A stretch of DNA of 64,000 bases from Eretmocerus hayati (GCA_029851415.1 CM056744.1:66954172-67018171), one strand, 5' to 3'; positions 10,428-21,739 are shown, counted from the first letter of the stretch. Numbers and translations: made by a program. Notes: a model not told the origin generated them from the sequence alone.

Positions 10428-11375
10428 TTAGACCTCAGTGTCACTGCAGAGCTTTATTAGCTTTGCGACAGGTCTCTTGAATTTTGACGTTGAGGTCTTC
10501 ACTGTAGCCACCCTGACGAGACCATCATCTCCAGGGTGTATCTTGATCACTCGGCCCAAGGGCCAGGTAGCAGGAGGTGTGTTTTCGGCTTTGATGATGA
10601 CTAGGTCACCGAGTTGCAAATTTTGGACGACTGAGGTCCATTCGTTTCTGCGCTGTAGAGATTGCAAATACTCGCGTGACCATCTCTCCCGAAATTGCTG
10701 CTGAATTTGCTGTACGAGCAACCAACTCTCGCCAGCTGGAATTTTGTCTTCAGAGACATCTTTTTCTGGTAGTATGAATGAGCCAGTCTGAATCAGGAAG
10801 TGTGATGGACAGATAGGACTCAAATCCTGGACATCATCTGACATAGGCACAAGGGGCCTAGAGTTCAGAATGGCTTCGATTTGGTTGAGGAGTGTAGAGA
10901 GCTCCTCATAAGTAAGGGTATGATCACCGATCACCCTTTTCAAATGAAATTTCACAGACTTCACTGCCGCCTCCCAGATACCACCAATATGCGGGGCACC
11001 TGGGGGGTTGAAGTGCCAGTTGGTCTGTAATTTTGAGAGATCGTCGGACGCTTGAGAAGAAAAGGTACTAGACTTCTGAAACATGTCTCGTAATTCAGCT
11101 TCTGCACCTACAAGATTGGTGCCTTGGTCACAAAAAAGATCAGAGCAGTGACCACGCCTAGCACTGAATCTGCGAAATGCAGCGATGAATCCTTTCGACG
11201 TATAGTCGGAGACAACCTCTAGGTGAGTTGCTTTGGTTGACAAACGTATGAATACCACAACATAACCCTTGTTTGATACTCGTCCTCGCCGTGGAGCTGG
11301 ACGAACGAGAATAGGCCCTGCGTCATCCACACCAGATTTGAGGAAAGGACGAGGGAACTTTGGTGTGAATTTTTA
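10428..11375 (-). pseudogene. Integrase core and DUF5641 of BEL2
   Basis: The frame is open from near 11,375 to the stop at 10,428. The catalytic pattern is visible: a G-V-D-D-A-G-P block (first D; GVDYAGP is usual), FCDQGTNLVGA with the second D, and PHIGGIWEAAVK with the glutamate. The DUF5641 domain follows in the last ~95 residues (QFRERWSREYLQSLQ, GDLVIIK, WPLGRVI, PGDDGLVRV). The N-terminal zinc-binding half is absent because the internal deletion joins this frame, shifted, to the Gag. There is no separate start codon, so the piece is unlikely to be translated as it stands. The core itself is otherwise little damaged. Confidence 0.88.
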
Positions 11376-12352
11376 GGGGTAGAATCAGTAGTAGGATTTT
11401 TCGGTTTCTGATCGTTGACACCGGTAGCAGAAGGAATACTCATGGAGCTACTAGCTTCCATAGCTTCTAAAGTGCTTGAGCGCGTTTTGAGAAAATCTTT
11501 CATTTGTTCAAAAGTAAGAGGGTTCAATGATTGCCCGAGAGAAGTTTCCCAGAGTTTTCGAGATTCGCAATCTAAACGACTTGCTGTGAGATACACAAGT
11601 AAATCATCCCAAAATTCAGTAGGACGTTTCATTGCTCGGAGTGCCAAAAGAGGGTTGGTCGTATTATCAATCAAAGCCCGCAATTCATCAGCTGATGCGC
11701 TTTGCAGTGGCTTTACTGAAAATAGATCATTCAAATGGGCATTGATCATCCTACGTTTGTTCTCGTAATTAGCTGTCAACTCATCCCAAACCTTTTTAAA
11801 GTCAGATTCTTCATCTCCCATAGCTATACCCTGGACTAAGTTAGCAGCTTCGCCCTCTAGATGGGCTTTGAGATAGTAGAATTTTACAGTATCCGAAAAA
11901 TTGGATCTTTTAATAGTAGCAGTGAAGAGTTCTCGGAAACGAGGCCAATCTTTGACATTTCCCGAAAAGGGCTTGATATCAATAGGGGCTAGACGCGCAG
12001 ATTGGATTTCAGGCATAACTACTTGAGTAGTGCTGGTACCTTCACCTACAGTATGCACAGATGAATGAGTATCTTGGAGTAAGTACTCTCTGAAATCTCC
12101 TACTGCATCGAGATATATATCCTCAGTTACATCTAGTTCCCCATTAGTCAAGTAATCATGGTTTAGTTTAACCGGAGGCTCCTCAAGCATAGCCTTGTGG
12201 TTGTTTTGGAAAGTTGCGTAATTTAGTTGTAATTGCTCCAATCGAGCTTCAGCTTTTCCGCGATTTTTCTTTTTACCTTCTTTGGTAAAATTCATATAAG
12301 AGTTAGCAATCTTTTGCTTCAAGTTCATCTGTTCATCGACGAACTTCTCCAT
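11366..12352 (-). CDS. gag: Gag of BEL2 (DUF1759-type)
   Basis: ATG at 12,352 gives about 330 residues up to the deletion junction; the frame is also open upstream to 12,394 but without ATG. Residues ~1-60 are charged and coiled-coil-like. Residues ~121-300 match the DUF1759 region of BEL/Pao Gag (IKPFSGNVKDWPRFRELF, then KFYYLKAHLEGEAANLV, then NYENKRRMINAHL). The zinc knuckles that normally follow are lost. Beyond the junction the frame runs out of phase through the integrase DNA to a stop at 11,219, so the last ~45 residues are not authentic. The protein could still form particles, but has lost its RNA-binding end. Confidence 0.85.
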
Positions 12353-12394
12353 TTTGAAAGGATTTGGAAGTGCAGAAAGGTGCAAGTCAATCAA

Positions 12395-13230
12395 GAAAAG
12401 ACTGAGTCAGAACTTCAGTATCAGTGCGAACAGGGAAGATTTTTGGGGAATTTTTCAGTTGAAAGAAACACCACATGAAAAAATCGTGGAATGGCACAGG
12501 AGGATATTCACATTAGTGGGATAAACATAAGAATGACGCAGAGTCATATAAAGGATGAGCAAAGGAGCTCGGAGCTCCAGCAGCTAAAATATATGTCCAG
12601 CCGGCATACAACAAGAAAGTATATGGAGCGAGCTTACTTCTTAAATCAGCCGTGACGTAGCAGCTGAGCAAAGCATGGCGCAGCTGATGTCGACCAGCTC
12701 CGCAAACAGCGACAGGAGCGCCACTGGTGATGAGTGGCAGGCTCTCGAAGCTCTGCGCCGGTGCCTGCAGCTACGTCGATACGGCAGGGCTTGACGTTGC
12801 CTTGCTCCCGTCGCCGCTCCCCAGGTCGACGGCAGGTTAGCCACAAGCGCACCGCCTACTGTACCTGCACTCTTGTGAGCAGGTTGGGTACACTTCAACG
12901 TCAAATGTCACTTGGCCACCACATGTACACTTAGGTTTGCCCAGCACGATCACTCGCGTTATATGCGCCACGTGCACGCGCTCACTACTGTGCCAAGGTT
13001 GCCCGATGTAGCTCTAAGCTCCCCTGCGAATACGCAGGATCGACGCGAGACGCAGCTTTATCGGGGCCTATCACTCGCGGAAAGAACGACCGCAAGATCG
13101 AGGGTGAAGAGCACGTGGTGACTTGCTGATGCAAGTCGAGCGCGGCACTGAGAATGGCTACCCACGCGCACAGTTTGGTGAAAATCGGAGCACTTTGCAC
13201 TCCGGCACTTTTTCACTCCGCGGCACTGAT
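12395..13230 (-). other. 5' leader of BEL2
   Basis: About 850 bp between primer site and Gag start, G/C-richer than the surroundings. Several short overlapping ORFs on both strands have no recognisable product. Confidence 0.6.
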
Positions 13231-13248
13231 CCGGCTTGCGAAGGACCA
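13231..13248 (-). other. Primer-binding site of BEL2 (tRNA-Tyr type)
   Basis: On the minus strand, five bases after the LTR, TGGTCCTTCGCAAGCCGG. Apart from a small insertion after TTCG this is complementary to the tyrosine tRNA 3' end CCGGCTCGAAGGACCA (recalled). The same site, slightly changed, primes BEL1. Confidence 0.75.
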
Positions 13249-13253
13249 AAAAA

Positions 13254-13609
13254 TGTTTGAATAGTTTATAGCGGGTCAGGCCGATTAATAAGTGCGCTCC
13301 GAATTATAATAAATAACCTCGATATTTATTCAAATGAACGCGTGTACAAGTGGCAGCGAAAGCAAGCGTGCTGCTCGCTGCCATGGCCAACGAGATATTG
13401 ATGAGAGAAGCGTGGAGCGGAAGTGAAATAAAGAGAGAGATAGGCTGTGACGCTTCAACAGACGGTCACGCCGCGCAAATCATGACAGTTTGAATGTAAA
13501 TTATACAATCCTATTAAAAAATAAAAATAGATTCAGATCTTCGACATTGGCTAATTAGTTGAGATGAAATAAATTATGATTTTTCAGAAAATTCATCGGA
13601 ATTCTAACA
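13254..13609 (-). repeat. 5' LTR of BEL2
   Basis: Same sequence as 9947-10303 with scattered differences, mostly in its first 70 bp. The right flank begins AGACAG, the second half of the target-site duplication. Confidence 0.9.
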
Positions 13610-14885
13610 AGACAGACACGTGCCAAATATCCACGAGGGGCTCAATGATGTGGAGAATACCCCCTCTGAGATTCCCGGAACATTCAGAATTTCTGACCAC
13701 CCGAAAAAGGCCAGAGAACGGTGCAGAGCCCGGGATTCACCGAATTATCGAGTTCGGAGTGATTTCATAACGAATTCTCATAGACAGACAAGTGCCAAAC
13801 ATCAACGAGGGACTCATTGATGTGAGAAATACATGCCTTGAGATCCCTGGAACCCTCAGAATTTATTACCACCCAAGAAAGGACCAGAAAATGGTGCAGA
13901 GCCCGGATATCATCGAGTTATCGCGTTCAGAGTGGATCCATAACGAATTCTGAGGGACACCCGTGTGCCGAACATCCATGAGGTGCTCATCGTGGTGGGG
14001 AATACCTGCTCTGAGATTCCTGAAACCCTCAGAATTTATTCCCACCAAAGAAAGGGCCAGAAAACGTTTCAATGCCCTGATATCTTCGAGTTATCGCGTT
14101 CGTAGTGGATTAATAACGAATTCTGAGAGACACACTTGTGCCGGATATCGCAAGGTACTTCTCGAGGCAAAGAATGCCTGCTCTGAGATTCCTGAAACCC
14201 TCAGAATTCATTCCCACCCAAGAAAGGGCCAGGAAACGGCGCAGAGCCCGGATATCATCGAGTTATCGCGTTCACAGTGGATTCATAACGAGATCCGACG
14301 GACACACGTGTGCCAAACATCCACGAGGGGCTCATTGATGTGGAGGATGCCCGCTCTGAGATTCCCGAAACCCACAGAATTTATTTCCACCCAAGAAGGG
14401 GCCAGAAAACGGTGCAGTGCCCCGATATCGTCAAGTTATCGCGTTTATACTGGATTAATAACGAATTCTGACAAACACACTTGTGTCGAACATCGCGAGG
14501 TACTTCTCGAGGTGAAGAATACCTGCTGAGATTCCTGAGACCCTCAAATTCATTACCACCCAAAAAAGGACCAGAAAACGGTGCAGAGCCCGGATATCAT
14601 CGAGTTATCGCGTTCAGAGTGGACTCATAACGAATCCGTAGTATGTGTAAGGAAAGATCATGATTTCAATGCTCTGGTGGAGTCAGAAAGCGAAACATAA
14701 ATAGCTCCGCAGGCGTCTCCGAGATTCTCTTGGGACCTCCTAGTGGGCGGAAACCTCGACTCATCGCGTCCACAGTGGATTCATAAGGAGATCTGACAGA
14801 CACACGTGTGCCAAACATCCACAAGATGCTCATTCAGGTGGAGAATGCCTGCTTTGAGATCCCTGGAACCCTCAGAATATACCCA
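13610..14885 (+). repeat. ~172-bp satellite array, forward orientation
   Basis: The landmark (A/G)(G/A)ACACACGTGTGCC and its variants occur at about 13,611, 13,783, 13,955, 14,130, 14,299, 14,472 and 14,799, spaced 169-175 bp where consecutive. Each unit also has CTGAGATTCC(T/C)G, CAGAATTTATT, AAGG(G/A)CCAGAAAACGGTGCAGA, ATCGAGTTATCGCGTT and CATAACGAATTCTGA blocks. The 14,640-14,780 part is diverged. Most units contain a CACACGTGTG-like palindrome. Long ORFs across units are by-products of the repeat. Confidence 0.9.
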
Positions 14886-15467
14886 GTCGACTGTACACGA
14901 CGATTATAGGTGGTGTTACAAATATGTACCATGTCGAAATAGCTCTGAATTCTGAGTCAATGTCCGTTCTGACTGCTTCCTAATCTATATCACGTACTTT
15001 TCCTTGCAATGTCTCAATTCATATCACCACAGTATCATTTCACGTGGAATCAGGCCAGACCAACGAATGATACTAACAAATATACGTGGGCATACTTGAA
15101 TTCATCCAGAGCTAAAAGTCACAGTACCCTCCAAAATTAATGAATAATGGATAGTCTCAGTCGATCAACGATATTTCCGACCCAGTTGGTCGTACGGCCA
15201 TTTCGGAAGAAGCATCTCAAAGATCACAGAAAAATCTATCTAATTATGTGTTTCAAACATTTTTTACTCATTTTCCGAGTTGCCTCAATCGATGCTGAAA
15301 AATGGAAATGATTATCCATGAATCAATCACTCATAACTTCGACGGGAGTGATCCGATCATAAAAATTCGAACGGGATTTCGTAGATCGTCACAAAATCTA
15401 CAAGTTTCGTTCCGATGAAAATTTTCGTGCGACCCTTCCCTTCTGAGCTTTGAGCCTGGGGAGGGGA
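14886..15467. other. Unassigned non-coding DNA
   Basis: AT-rich DNA between the satellite and the first LINE. No ORF or repeat is recognised. Confidence 0.4.
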
Positions 15468-17714
15468 AGTTGTTCAGAGGCTGTGGATATGATGACGACC
15501 ACCATCACAAGAGCTTGTGACGCATCGATGCCTCGCGAGACAACACCATGCTTCTGGAGGAAACTAGAGTACTGGATCACCGACGAGGAGCAATAAGGAA
15601 AGGAGAACCGCGTGGTGATCAAGGAAGCTGAAACGACCATCACTGGCGGAAGATGACAGGGTGTATAGACAAGCGAGGAAGGCTCTCGTTTGAGCCATCC
15701 GGAGAAGCAAAGAGAAGTGCTGGGGTGAATTGTGCGACATGGTTAATCATGACCCGTGGGGTACGCCATACCGCGTGGTCATGTCCAAGGTCCGACCCCA
15801 GAGGGGCAACCCAGCACCGACCGATGGTGCTACCTTGCGCAGCATCGTGGAAGACCTCCTCCCAGCAGGAGAACCTAGAGCTTTATTCCCTCCGGAGGGC
15901 GACGACCCCATTCCGCTTTTCACTATGCAAAAGCTACTCATAGCGACGAAGAGGCTGCCAAACGGCAAGGCCCCTGGCCTGGACGGCATTCCAAACGAGG
16001 CTCTGGAACTGGTCTTCAAATACAAGCCAGATTCACTCCTCGGCCTCCTCAACATCTGTCTGAGCGAGGGAACTTTCCCGGACAAGTGGAAACGCCAGGA
16101 GCTGGTCCTGATACCTAAAGGTCAAGGAGGTTAACGCCCTCTCAGCATGCTCGACAATATCGGGAAAATGTACGAGAGAATGGTGCTTAACAGGGTGGGG
16201 AAAGCCTACGAAGAGAGCGGCGGGCTATCACCAATGCAGTTCGGGTTCCGGAAGGGACGAAGCACTGTGCACGCGATCGAGGAGGTCCAAGAACGGGTTG
16301 AAGCGTCGATAGGGAACCCATACCAAGGGAGGGGAGGATTCTGTGCCATCATTGCGTTGGACATGAAGATCGCGTTCAACTGCGCGAGCTAGGAGCGAGT
16401 TTATCAATCCCAAGCGGGTTAAGTGCCTCCCTATATACTAGCCATCACGAGTGACTATCTGCGGAACAGGACCCTCGTGTACGACACCGACGAGGGACAA
16501 GAGATTCGGGAACTGTCCGCCGGAATTGGATCGGGATCGGTTTCCGGGCCGATCACTTGGAACACCCAGTACGACAGTTTACTGTCTATTGAACTGCCAG
16601 AAGGAGTGATAATAGTGGCTTTCACGGAAGACGCAGGACTTATAGTCTGGGCTGACAACGAGGAACTCTTGGGTAGACGTGCAAACGATGCGTTGGCCTG
16701 AGTCTACGACTGGATGATCAGTAGGCTCCTGGAGCTTGCTGTCAAGAAGTGCAAAGCGATCGTGGTCACAAGACGCAGGAAGTTTGACTTTACCAGTTTT
16801 TACATCAACGGGGAAGAGACCTCACGCAAGACAAAGCTGAAATACCTCGGCGTATGGCTTGACGACAAATGGTCGTCTAAGAAGCACATTCAGGAGGCCG
16901 CCCAAAAGGCGAGCAGGGTCGGTGCAGCGCCTCAGCGGCTGATGCCGAACATCGGAGGACCGGAACAGAAGAGGCGAAAGCTGCTCAACACCGTGAGTGC
17001 TTCCATCATGCTCTACGGTGCACCCGTGTGGGGGAAGAAAGTAGAGAAGGCCGTCATCGAGAAGAGGATGGGGTCTGTCCACCGGAGAGCGGCTCTGAGG
17101 AGTATCCGCACCGTGTCAGGAGACGCAGCTTGCGTGTTGGCGGGGATGCCACCCATCCACTTGCTCGTCGCGGAGCGAGTGAGAATCTGGGGCTGGCAAA
17201 AAGTGATCGGAGCCGAACGTGTGCTCACCCCAACGATGAAGGAGATCATCCGCGACAACGAGAAGGGAACCACCCTTGAGCAGTGGCAAACTGAGTGGGA
17301 TTCGCCATTTGGAAATGGCAGATGGACGCACCGGCTGATCCGTGTCGTAGCCAAATGAACGGAACGCACTCACGGAGAGAAAGATCACTGGACAACGCAG
17401 GCACTGAGTGACCACGGTTGCTCCGGTGCCTACCTACCCGGTTCAAGGAGAGGACATCCCCAGCATGTCAGTCATGCGGGGACAACTGGGATGACGCTGA
17501 ACACGCCCTGTTCACGTGCAACGACACCCGGAGAGAGCGCGCCGAGTTGGACGAATGGCTTGGTGCTCAGCTAACACCTGAGAATCTCGTCCCGTACTTG
17601 TTCCGCAACCAGGGGACATGGGATAGAGTCACCGTATACATCGAGCTGTCGATGATCCGTGAGGAAGAGAAAGAGAGGGAAGTGAGGCGCCTCGAAGCTT
17701 GCGAATTACAGTGA
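15468..17714 (+). pseudogene. LINE reverse transcriptase, copy 1
   Basis: Recognisable parts in order: the pre-RT linker (CWGELCDMVNHDPWG near 15,720), the RT fingers (NGKAPGLDGIPNEAL, 15,961), QFGFRKGRSTVHAI (16,236), the palm D block (FCAIIALDMKIAFNCAS, 16,340), the catalytic block (~16,620), YLGVWLDD (16,846) and a C-terminal CQSCGDNWDDAEHALFTC finger (17,466). The catalytic block reads A-F-T-E-D where A-F-A-D-D stands in copy 2, so one catalytic Asp is lost. Stops occur near 15,595, 15,655, 15,693, 16,132, 16,390, 16,420, 16,699 and 17,356. A 1-nt loss near 17,437 relative to copy 2 shifts the last part. Non-functional. Confidence 0.9.
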
Positions 17715-18133
17715 ATCTGCGAATTCAAACAGAAGAGGTCCAAATGGTCCCAGGAGGAACATGATGCACTGAAGAGGGGAAAAAGAAGAGAGAAGAGAGA
17801 AGATCGAAAAAAGGAGGAAGAAGGAAGAAGAATAAAGAGATGAAAGAAGATCGGAGAAAGAGAAACAACACCTGCGAGTCGCGAGAAGAGAGACGCTCGA
17901 GCCTGAGCGCGAGACGCCGCCGGTCCTGAAGTGATGCTAAGTTGGTAGATCTCTCCCTTCTCCAATGGCCAGCGCCAGCGGAGAAGGAAGAGAGGGTTTA
18001 CCTGGTTTGGATGGCCGTATCGATACGGATTCCATCCCGGGACTGTTGGGGAGGTGCTGGCCAGCCGTGTTTGGCTGACCAGTGCCTATCCTTCGTACGT
18101 CACAGCGTATTTGCCCTACAAGCACCTAAAAAG

Positions 18134-18135
<2 letters not shown>
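17715..18135 (+). other. 3' untranslated region of LINE copy 1
   Basis: Purine-rich first half (gaagaga tracts), then a G/C-rich conserved part (CGCGAGACGCC, ATCTCTCCCTT, GATGGCCGTATCG) shared with copy 2 at 62,840-63,090. This is the part the element's own RT would recognise. Confidence 0.75.

Positions 18136-18177
<42 letters not shown>
18136..18177 (+). repeat. (GA)n tail of LINE copy 1
   Basis: About 20 AG dinucleotides directly after the conserved CACCTAAAAAG end. It takes the place of a poly(A) tail. Confidence 0.9.
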
Positions 18178-18180
<3 letters not shown>

Positions 18181-18790
18181 ATTGATTGATTGATGTCCTT
18201 TATTCGTCATAAGACAAAATATAACCCACATATTTTTACATATGTTGCATAATTCTAGAAATAATTGAGTATTCAAAAATTCAAAAATAAATAGAAAAGG
18301 TGTAAAATATATATAACACAAGCGATTTGGTCAAGGACAGGTACATATCACAAATTGTGACTAGTCATTACAATTGCGAATTCGCGTATGTCTAAAATCT
18401 GAGAGCATGGGTTTACAAAAGAGAAAATATCACAGTTTGCTTCAGTCAGGTGACAGAAGGTCACGTAAAACTAATCGTAAGCTAAAAATAAGAACCCAAG
18501 CCTATCATAGATTAAAATAATGCTTCTTCTCCACATCAATCTTCTGAGGAGTCTGTGTCATCAAGAGATCTTTTAAGGCCTCTTTAAACAACGATATCTT
18601 CCCCAGCTGCCGAAAGCCCGGAGGGAGAAAGTTCCACAAATGAGCACATTGAACCTGGAAAGATCTTCTTCCATACTCAAGTCTCATATTGGGAACTTTG
18701 AGTACCCGCTCTTCTGTATCACCGCGTGCGGGGCGTTCGGATTGGTACCTGGTAAACATCGCAGCAAGGTAGCCAAGAGAGAGAGAGAGG
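18178..18790 (-). mobile_element. 3' fragment of a second LINE (CR1/L2/Jockey-like)
   Basis: On the minus strand a coding tail is followed by ~320 bp of untranslated DNA ending in a (CAAT)n repeat at 18,178-18,194, which acts as the 3' tail. The body stops near 18,785 beside a short (GA)n run, so it is a severe 5' truncation. It sits tail-to-tail against LINE copy 1. Confidence 0.7.
18505..18759 (-). pseudogene. C-terminal end of a LINE reverse-transcriptase ORF
   Basis: 84 residues. The segment GRRSFQVQCAHLWNFLPPGF followed by a hydrophobic SLFKEALKDLLM helix is the widespread last motif of many LINE ORF2 proteins (G-R-R-S-F-x-V-x-x-x-x-L-W-N-x-L-P). The frame opens without a genuine start because the element is truncated. 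I cannot place the clade with certainty. Confidence 0.75.
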
Positions 18791-18879
18791 ATGACATCCT
18801 GAGAACTGGTCTGAGACCTGGTGCTGATGTTTGGCCCGAGTCAGGAAGGGAGATCATGCATAATCCAAGCTCATGACTG

Positions 18880-19900
18880 GGAATTTCGATGATTTCCACG
18901 AACTCCACCGTTTTTTGTCCTTTTTGAGGCTGGTAATGAATTCTGAGAGTTTCAGGAATCTCAGAGGGGGCATTCTCTTCTCCAATAGTGATCTTGTGGA
19001 TGTTTGGCACGCGTCTATCTGTCGGAATCTGTTATAAACCCACTACGAACTCGTTATCTCGCTGATTTCCACAAGATGGACTATTTTTTGTCCACTTCTG
19101 GGGTTATAAGCTCTGAGGGTCTCAGGAATCTCAGAGCCGGCATTTCCCACATCAATAGGCACCTTTTGGTTGTTTGGCACACGTGTGTCTGTCAGAATTC
19201 CTTATAAATCCACTCTGAACTCGATAACTCGATGATTTCTAGTCTCTGCACCGTTTTTGGCCTTTTCTGAGGTGGTAATAAATCCTGAGGGTTCCGGGAA
19301 TTCCAGAGGGGGCATTCCACACATCGATGAGCATCTTGTGGATTTTTGGAACGTGTCTGTCTGTTAGAATTCTTCATAAACTCACTCCGAACTCAGAATC
19401 CCGCTGATTAGCGCGAGATCCACTGGTTACTCTCATCTTCTGGGGAGGTAATCAATCCTGAGGGTTCCAAGAATCTCAGAGAGTGAACTCTATACATGCA
19501 TGGTCATCTTCTGGATGATTGGTTGGTGTATGTCTGCCAGAATCCTTCATAAATCCACATGGTATTCGACATCCCGCTGATTTGCGCGAGAGCTACTGGT
19601 TTCTGTAAACTTCGTGGGTGATAATGAATTCTGAAGGTTCCAAGAATCTCAGAGGTGGCTTCAAATCACTAAGCCCCTTGTGGATGTTTTTCACGGGTTC
19701 GTCTGTGAGAATCCTTTATGAATTCACTCCGAACTCGATCACTCGGTGATTCCCCGGCTCTGCACCGTTTTCTGTCCACTTCTGGGGCGGTAATAAATTC
19801 TGAGGGTTCCAGAAATCTCAGTCCCGGCATCCATAACATCAATGATCATCTTCTGGATATTTGACACGTGTGTGGCTGCCATAGTTGACCATGAAACCAC
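18880..19900 (-). repeat. ~170-bp satellite array, inverted orientation
   Basis: This is the same satellite as 13,610-14,885 but reversed. The landmark TTTGGCACRCGTSTRTCTGTC recurs near 19,007, 19,177, 19,347, 19,519, 19,688 and 19,858, spaced 169-172 bp. CTCTGCACCGTTTT, GGTAATRAATYCTGAGGGTT and GAATCTCAGAG blocks are the complements of the forward array. Units are more diverged here. Confidence 0.88.
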
Positions 19901-20426
19901 CCTTGCCCGTCTCCCAAACTGAGTATTTCGACTCTATTCCTGAGTTTCGCTGATTTTCGTCCTCCTCGTCCGCCATCACTCAGCCATTTTTGACTTTGGC
20001 GCCATTTGGTTCATGTATTTTTTGAGCGAGAGAAAGTAATAATATATCAATCAAGTCCCATAACTGCAGATTCCCATTTACCTTCATGCCTGGGCTAGCT
20101 TTATATGAATTCAGCCCAAAATCGTTATAACTCCGCCATTTTCGAACCTTACGCCATTTTGTTTGTAGATTCTCAGAGCAATAAAAAAGTAATCAAATAT
20201 GAGTCACTCAACTCTCAAAAATGAGTCACTACTCAATCCCGCTACACGGCTCCTTCATCAATGTTTGGGATAGCTTCAGCTTCCGTCAGCCCAGGACTCG
20301 ATTCCTCGAGAACGGAAAGAGCAATGAAATCCGCTGTGTGGTAATAAATTAGCAATAAGAAAGTCATAATTGATGACATAGTTATTTTTAGTTTGGCATG
20401 ACTTGCCTGGGCTAGCTTCAGGGACA
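19901..20426. other. Unassigned DNA before BEL3
   Basis: A BEL 5' LTR would be expected here if BEL3 were complete. No copy of the sequence after 23,676 is recognisable, so the 5' LTR is lost or too diverged. Confidence 0.35.
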
Positions 20427-21676
20427 TGGGGCTAAGCGCTCTGCAACTGGCACTCGAGAGGACCGCTCAAGAGATCCAGGACGCAGCCGAGGAGAGTTGA
20501 ACGCCTCGCCTTGTCGGCGTATGGATGCATTACTCGACAATTTCGAATCGAATCACGTCGAAATGATGTCATTACCTGAGGATGTAGTTGATGGCTACAA
20601 TTTCCGAAAAGAACACACCGAAACAGAACTGTGGTATCTACAGTCTATGGGCATCTTGATCGATCGTCAAGACAAATTTGGCTCAAGTAGCGTCACAGCC
20701 ATCCAAGACTCAACATGCTCCTCTGGCCACCACTCTCCAAGATTGCCAAGAATAGATATTTCCATCCTCAGTGGTAACTTCGAGGATCACGGGTCTTTTC
20801 GAGACACGTTCAAGGTCTTGGTGGATGGAAAACGACATTGATCCCGTCGCAAAGATGACGTATTTGGAAAACTGCGTTCAAGGAGCTGCAAAAATCGCAC
20901 TGACTGGCTATCCAACGATTGCGGCAAACTACTCCATTGCTTGGAACGTACTGGAAAATCGAAACGATCAACCAAGACTTCTTGTACAAGACCATCTGGG
21001 AGAGCTTTTGAATCTGACCAAGAAGCCTTTGGAAGTAGAGTCTGCGACTGGGCTGCAGAACCTGACAGATGAGTTGAACCGTCATCGCAACCAACTTCAA
21101 ATCTTGGAACGCCCAGTTGAAGACCAAGATGAGTGGTTCGTTAAGATAGCTACTTGTTTCATGGATCCTGTCACCAAAAGGAAACGGGAGGAAACCGTCG
21201 ACCGAATTTCGAATGAAGCTATCGACGAGAGCTCCGGTGATGGTAGTTCATCAATCGTTCTCCATCCGACATTCCTTCAACTAGATCTGTCCCTACATCG
21301 TGGCTGTCGCACGCTAAGGGCTCTGAACAATGAACAAATTGCTGTTCCATCGGAGATTGTTTCATCGGTTCTTGCCGGTACGCAGCAGCGAAGGAACGTA
21401 GATCATACGTCGACACGTACACCTCTGAGGGCTCAAAACAAGCCAAGGGAAAATTCTCCCTGTGCCTGTTGTCGTGGCGGGCATCCAACATATAGCTGTA
21501 AAGTCTTGAGGCAGGCAGAATCAAGTGAACGACGACGAATGGCAAAGGATCATGAATTGTGTTTCAACTGCCTGAGACAAGGACATCCGGTTCAATTCTG
21601 TCCATCTCTCACGTTATGTAGAACTTGCTCCAAATGCCACCATACACTCTTACACGATGAGAGTCCAACCAGCTGA
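20427..21676 (+). pseudogene. gag: Gag of BEL3
   Basis: A short N-terminal frame from the ATG at 20,427 stops near 20,499. The body continues in two overlapping frames (20,497-20,841 and 20,771-21,676), which implies a frameshift near 20,790. Recognisable features are the DUF1759 block (IDISILSGNFEDHGSFRDTF, then MTYLENCVQGAAKIALTGY, and NRNDQPRLLVQDHLGELL) and a tandem set of zinc-binding motifs: CACCRGGHPTYSC, then CFNCLRQGHPVQFC, then CRTCSKCHHTLLH. This triple set is typical of BEL/Pao Gag. It ends in a stop at 21,676. Confidence 0.85.
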
Positions 21677-21739
21677 CGACGCCCTACACCACCGGACAAC
21701 GCTGACGTTAGGCCGAGTGAAGTTCCACGCCTCTACACC

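Larger units (their letters stand above)
9947..13609 (-). mobile_element. BEL2: internally deleted BEL/Pao retrotransposon
   Basis: Two direct LTRs (9947-10303 and 13,254-13,609, ~93 percent alike by eye) are flanked by the 6-bp duplication AGACAG (9941-9946 and 13,610-13,615). On the minus strand a tRNA-Tyr-type primer site, a Gag with a DUF1759-type region and an integrase/DUF5641 region lie between them. Zinc knuckles, protease, reverse transcriptase, RNase H and the integrase zinc-binding part are missing through one deletion near 11,345-11,365. It inserted into a unit of the ~172-bp satellite. It needs enzymes from an intact relative. Confidence 0.9.
15468..18178 (+). mobile_element. R1-like LINE, copy 1, 5' truncated and degenerate
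   Basis: It begins within the linker between endonuclease and reverse transcriptase. The RT, the C-terminal CCHC-like region, a ~430-bp 3' untranslated region and a (GA)n tail at 18,136-18,177 follow. It matches copy 2 (61,109-63,162) along its length, including the 3' UTR, at roughly 85-90 percent by eye. The end CACCTAAAAA-G-(GA)n is shared by both. The C-terminal zinc-binding pattern and overall layout fit the R1 clade; the clade is inferred, not tested. Confidence 0.85.

Noticed and set aside
12641..13249. Several overlapping 60-90 residue frames in the BEL2 leader
   Set aside because: G/C-rich DNA has few stops. No motif is present and the region is the leader of BEL2.
13963..14529. 188-residue open frame across satellite units
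   Set aside because: It follows the ~172-bp repeat, with each unit contributing similar words in shifting frames. No domain is visible, so it is not counted as a gene.
15747..16085. Minus-strand frames overlapping the LINE RT, also at 16,822-17,415 and 62,055-62,367
   Set aside because: They are shadows of the G/C-rich RT coding sequence on the other strand.
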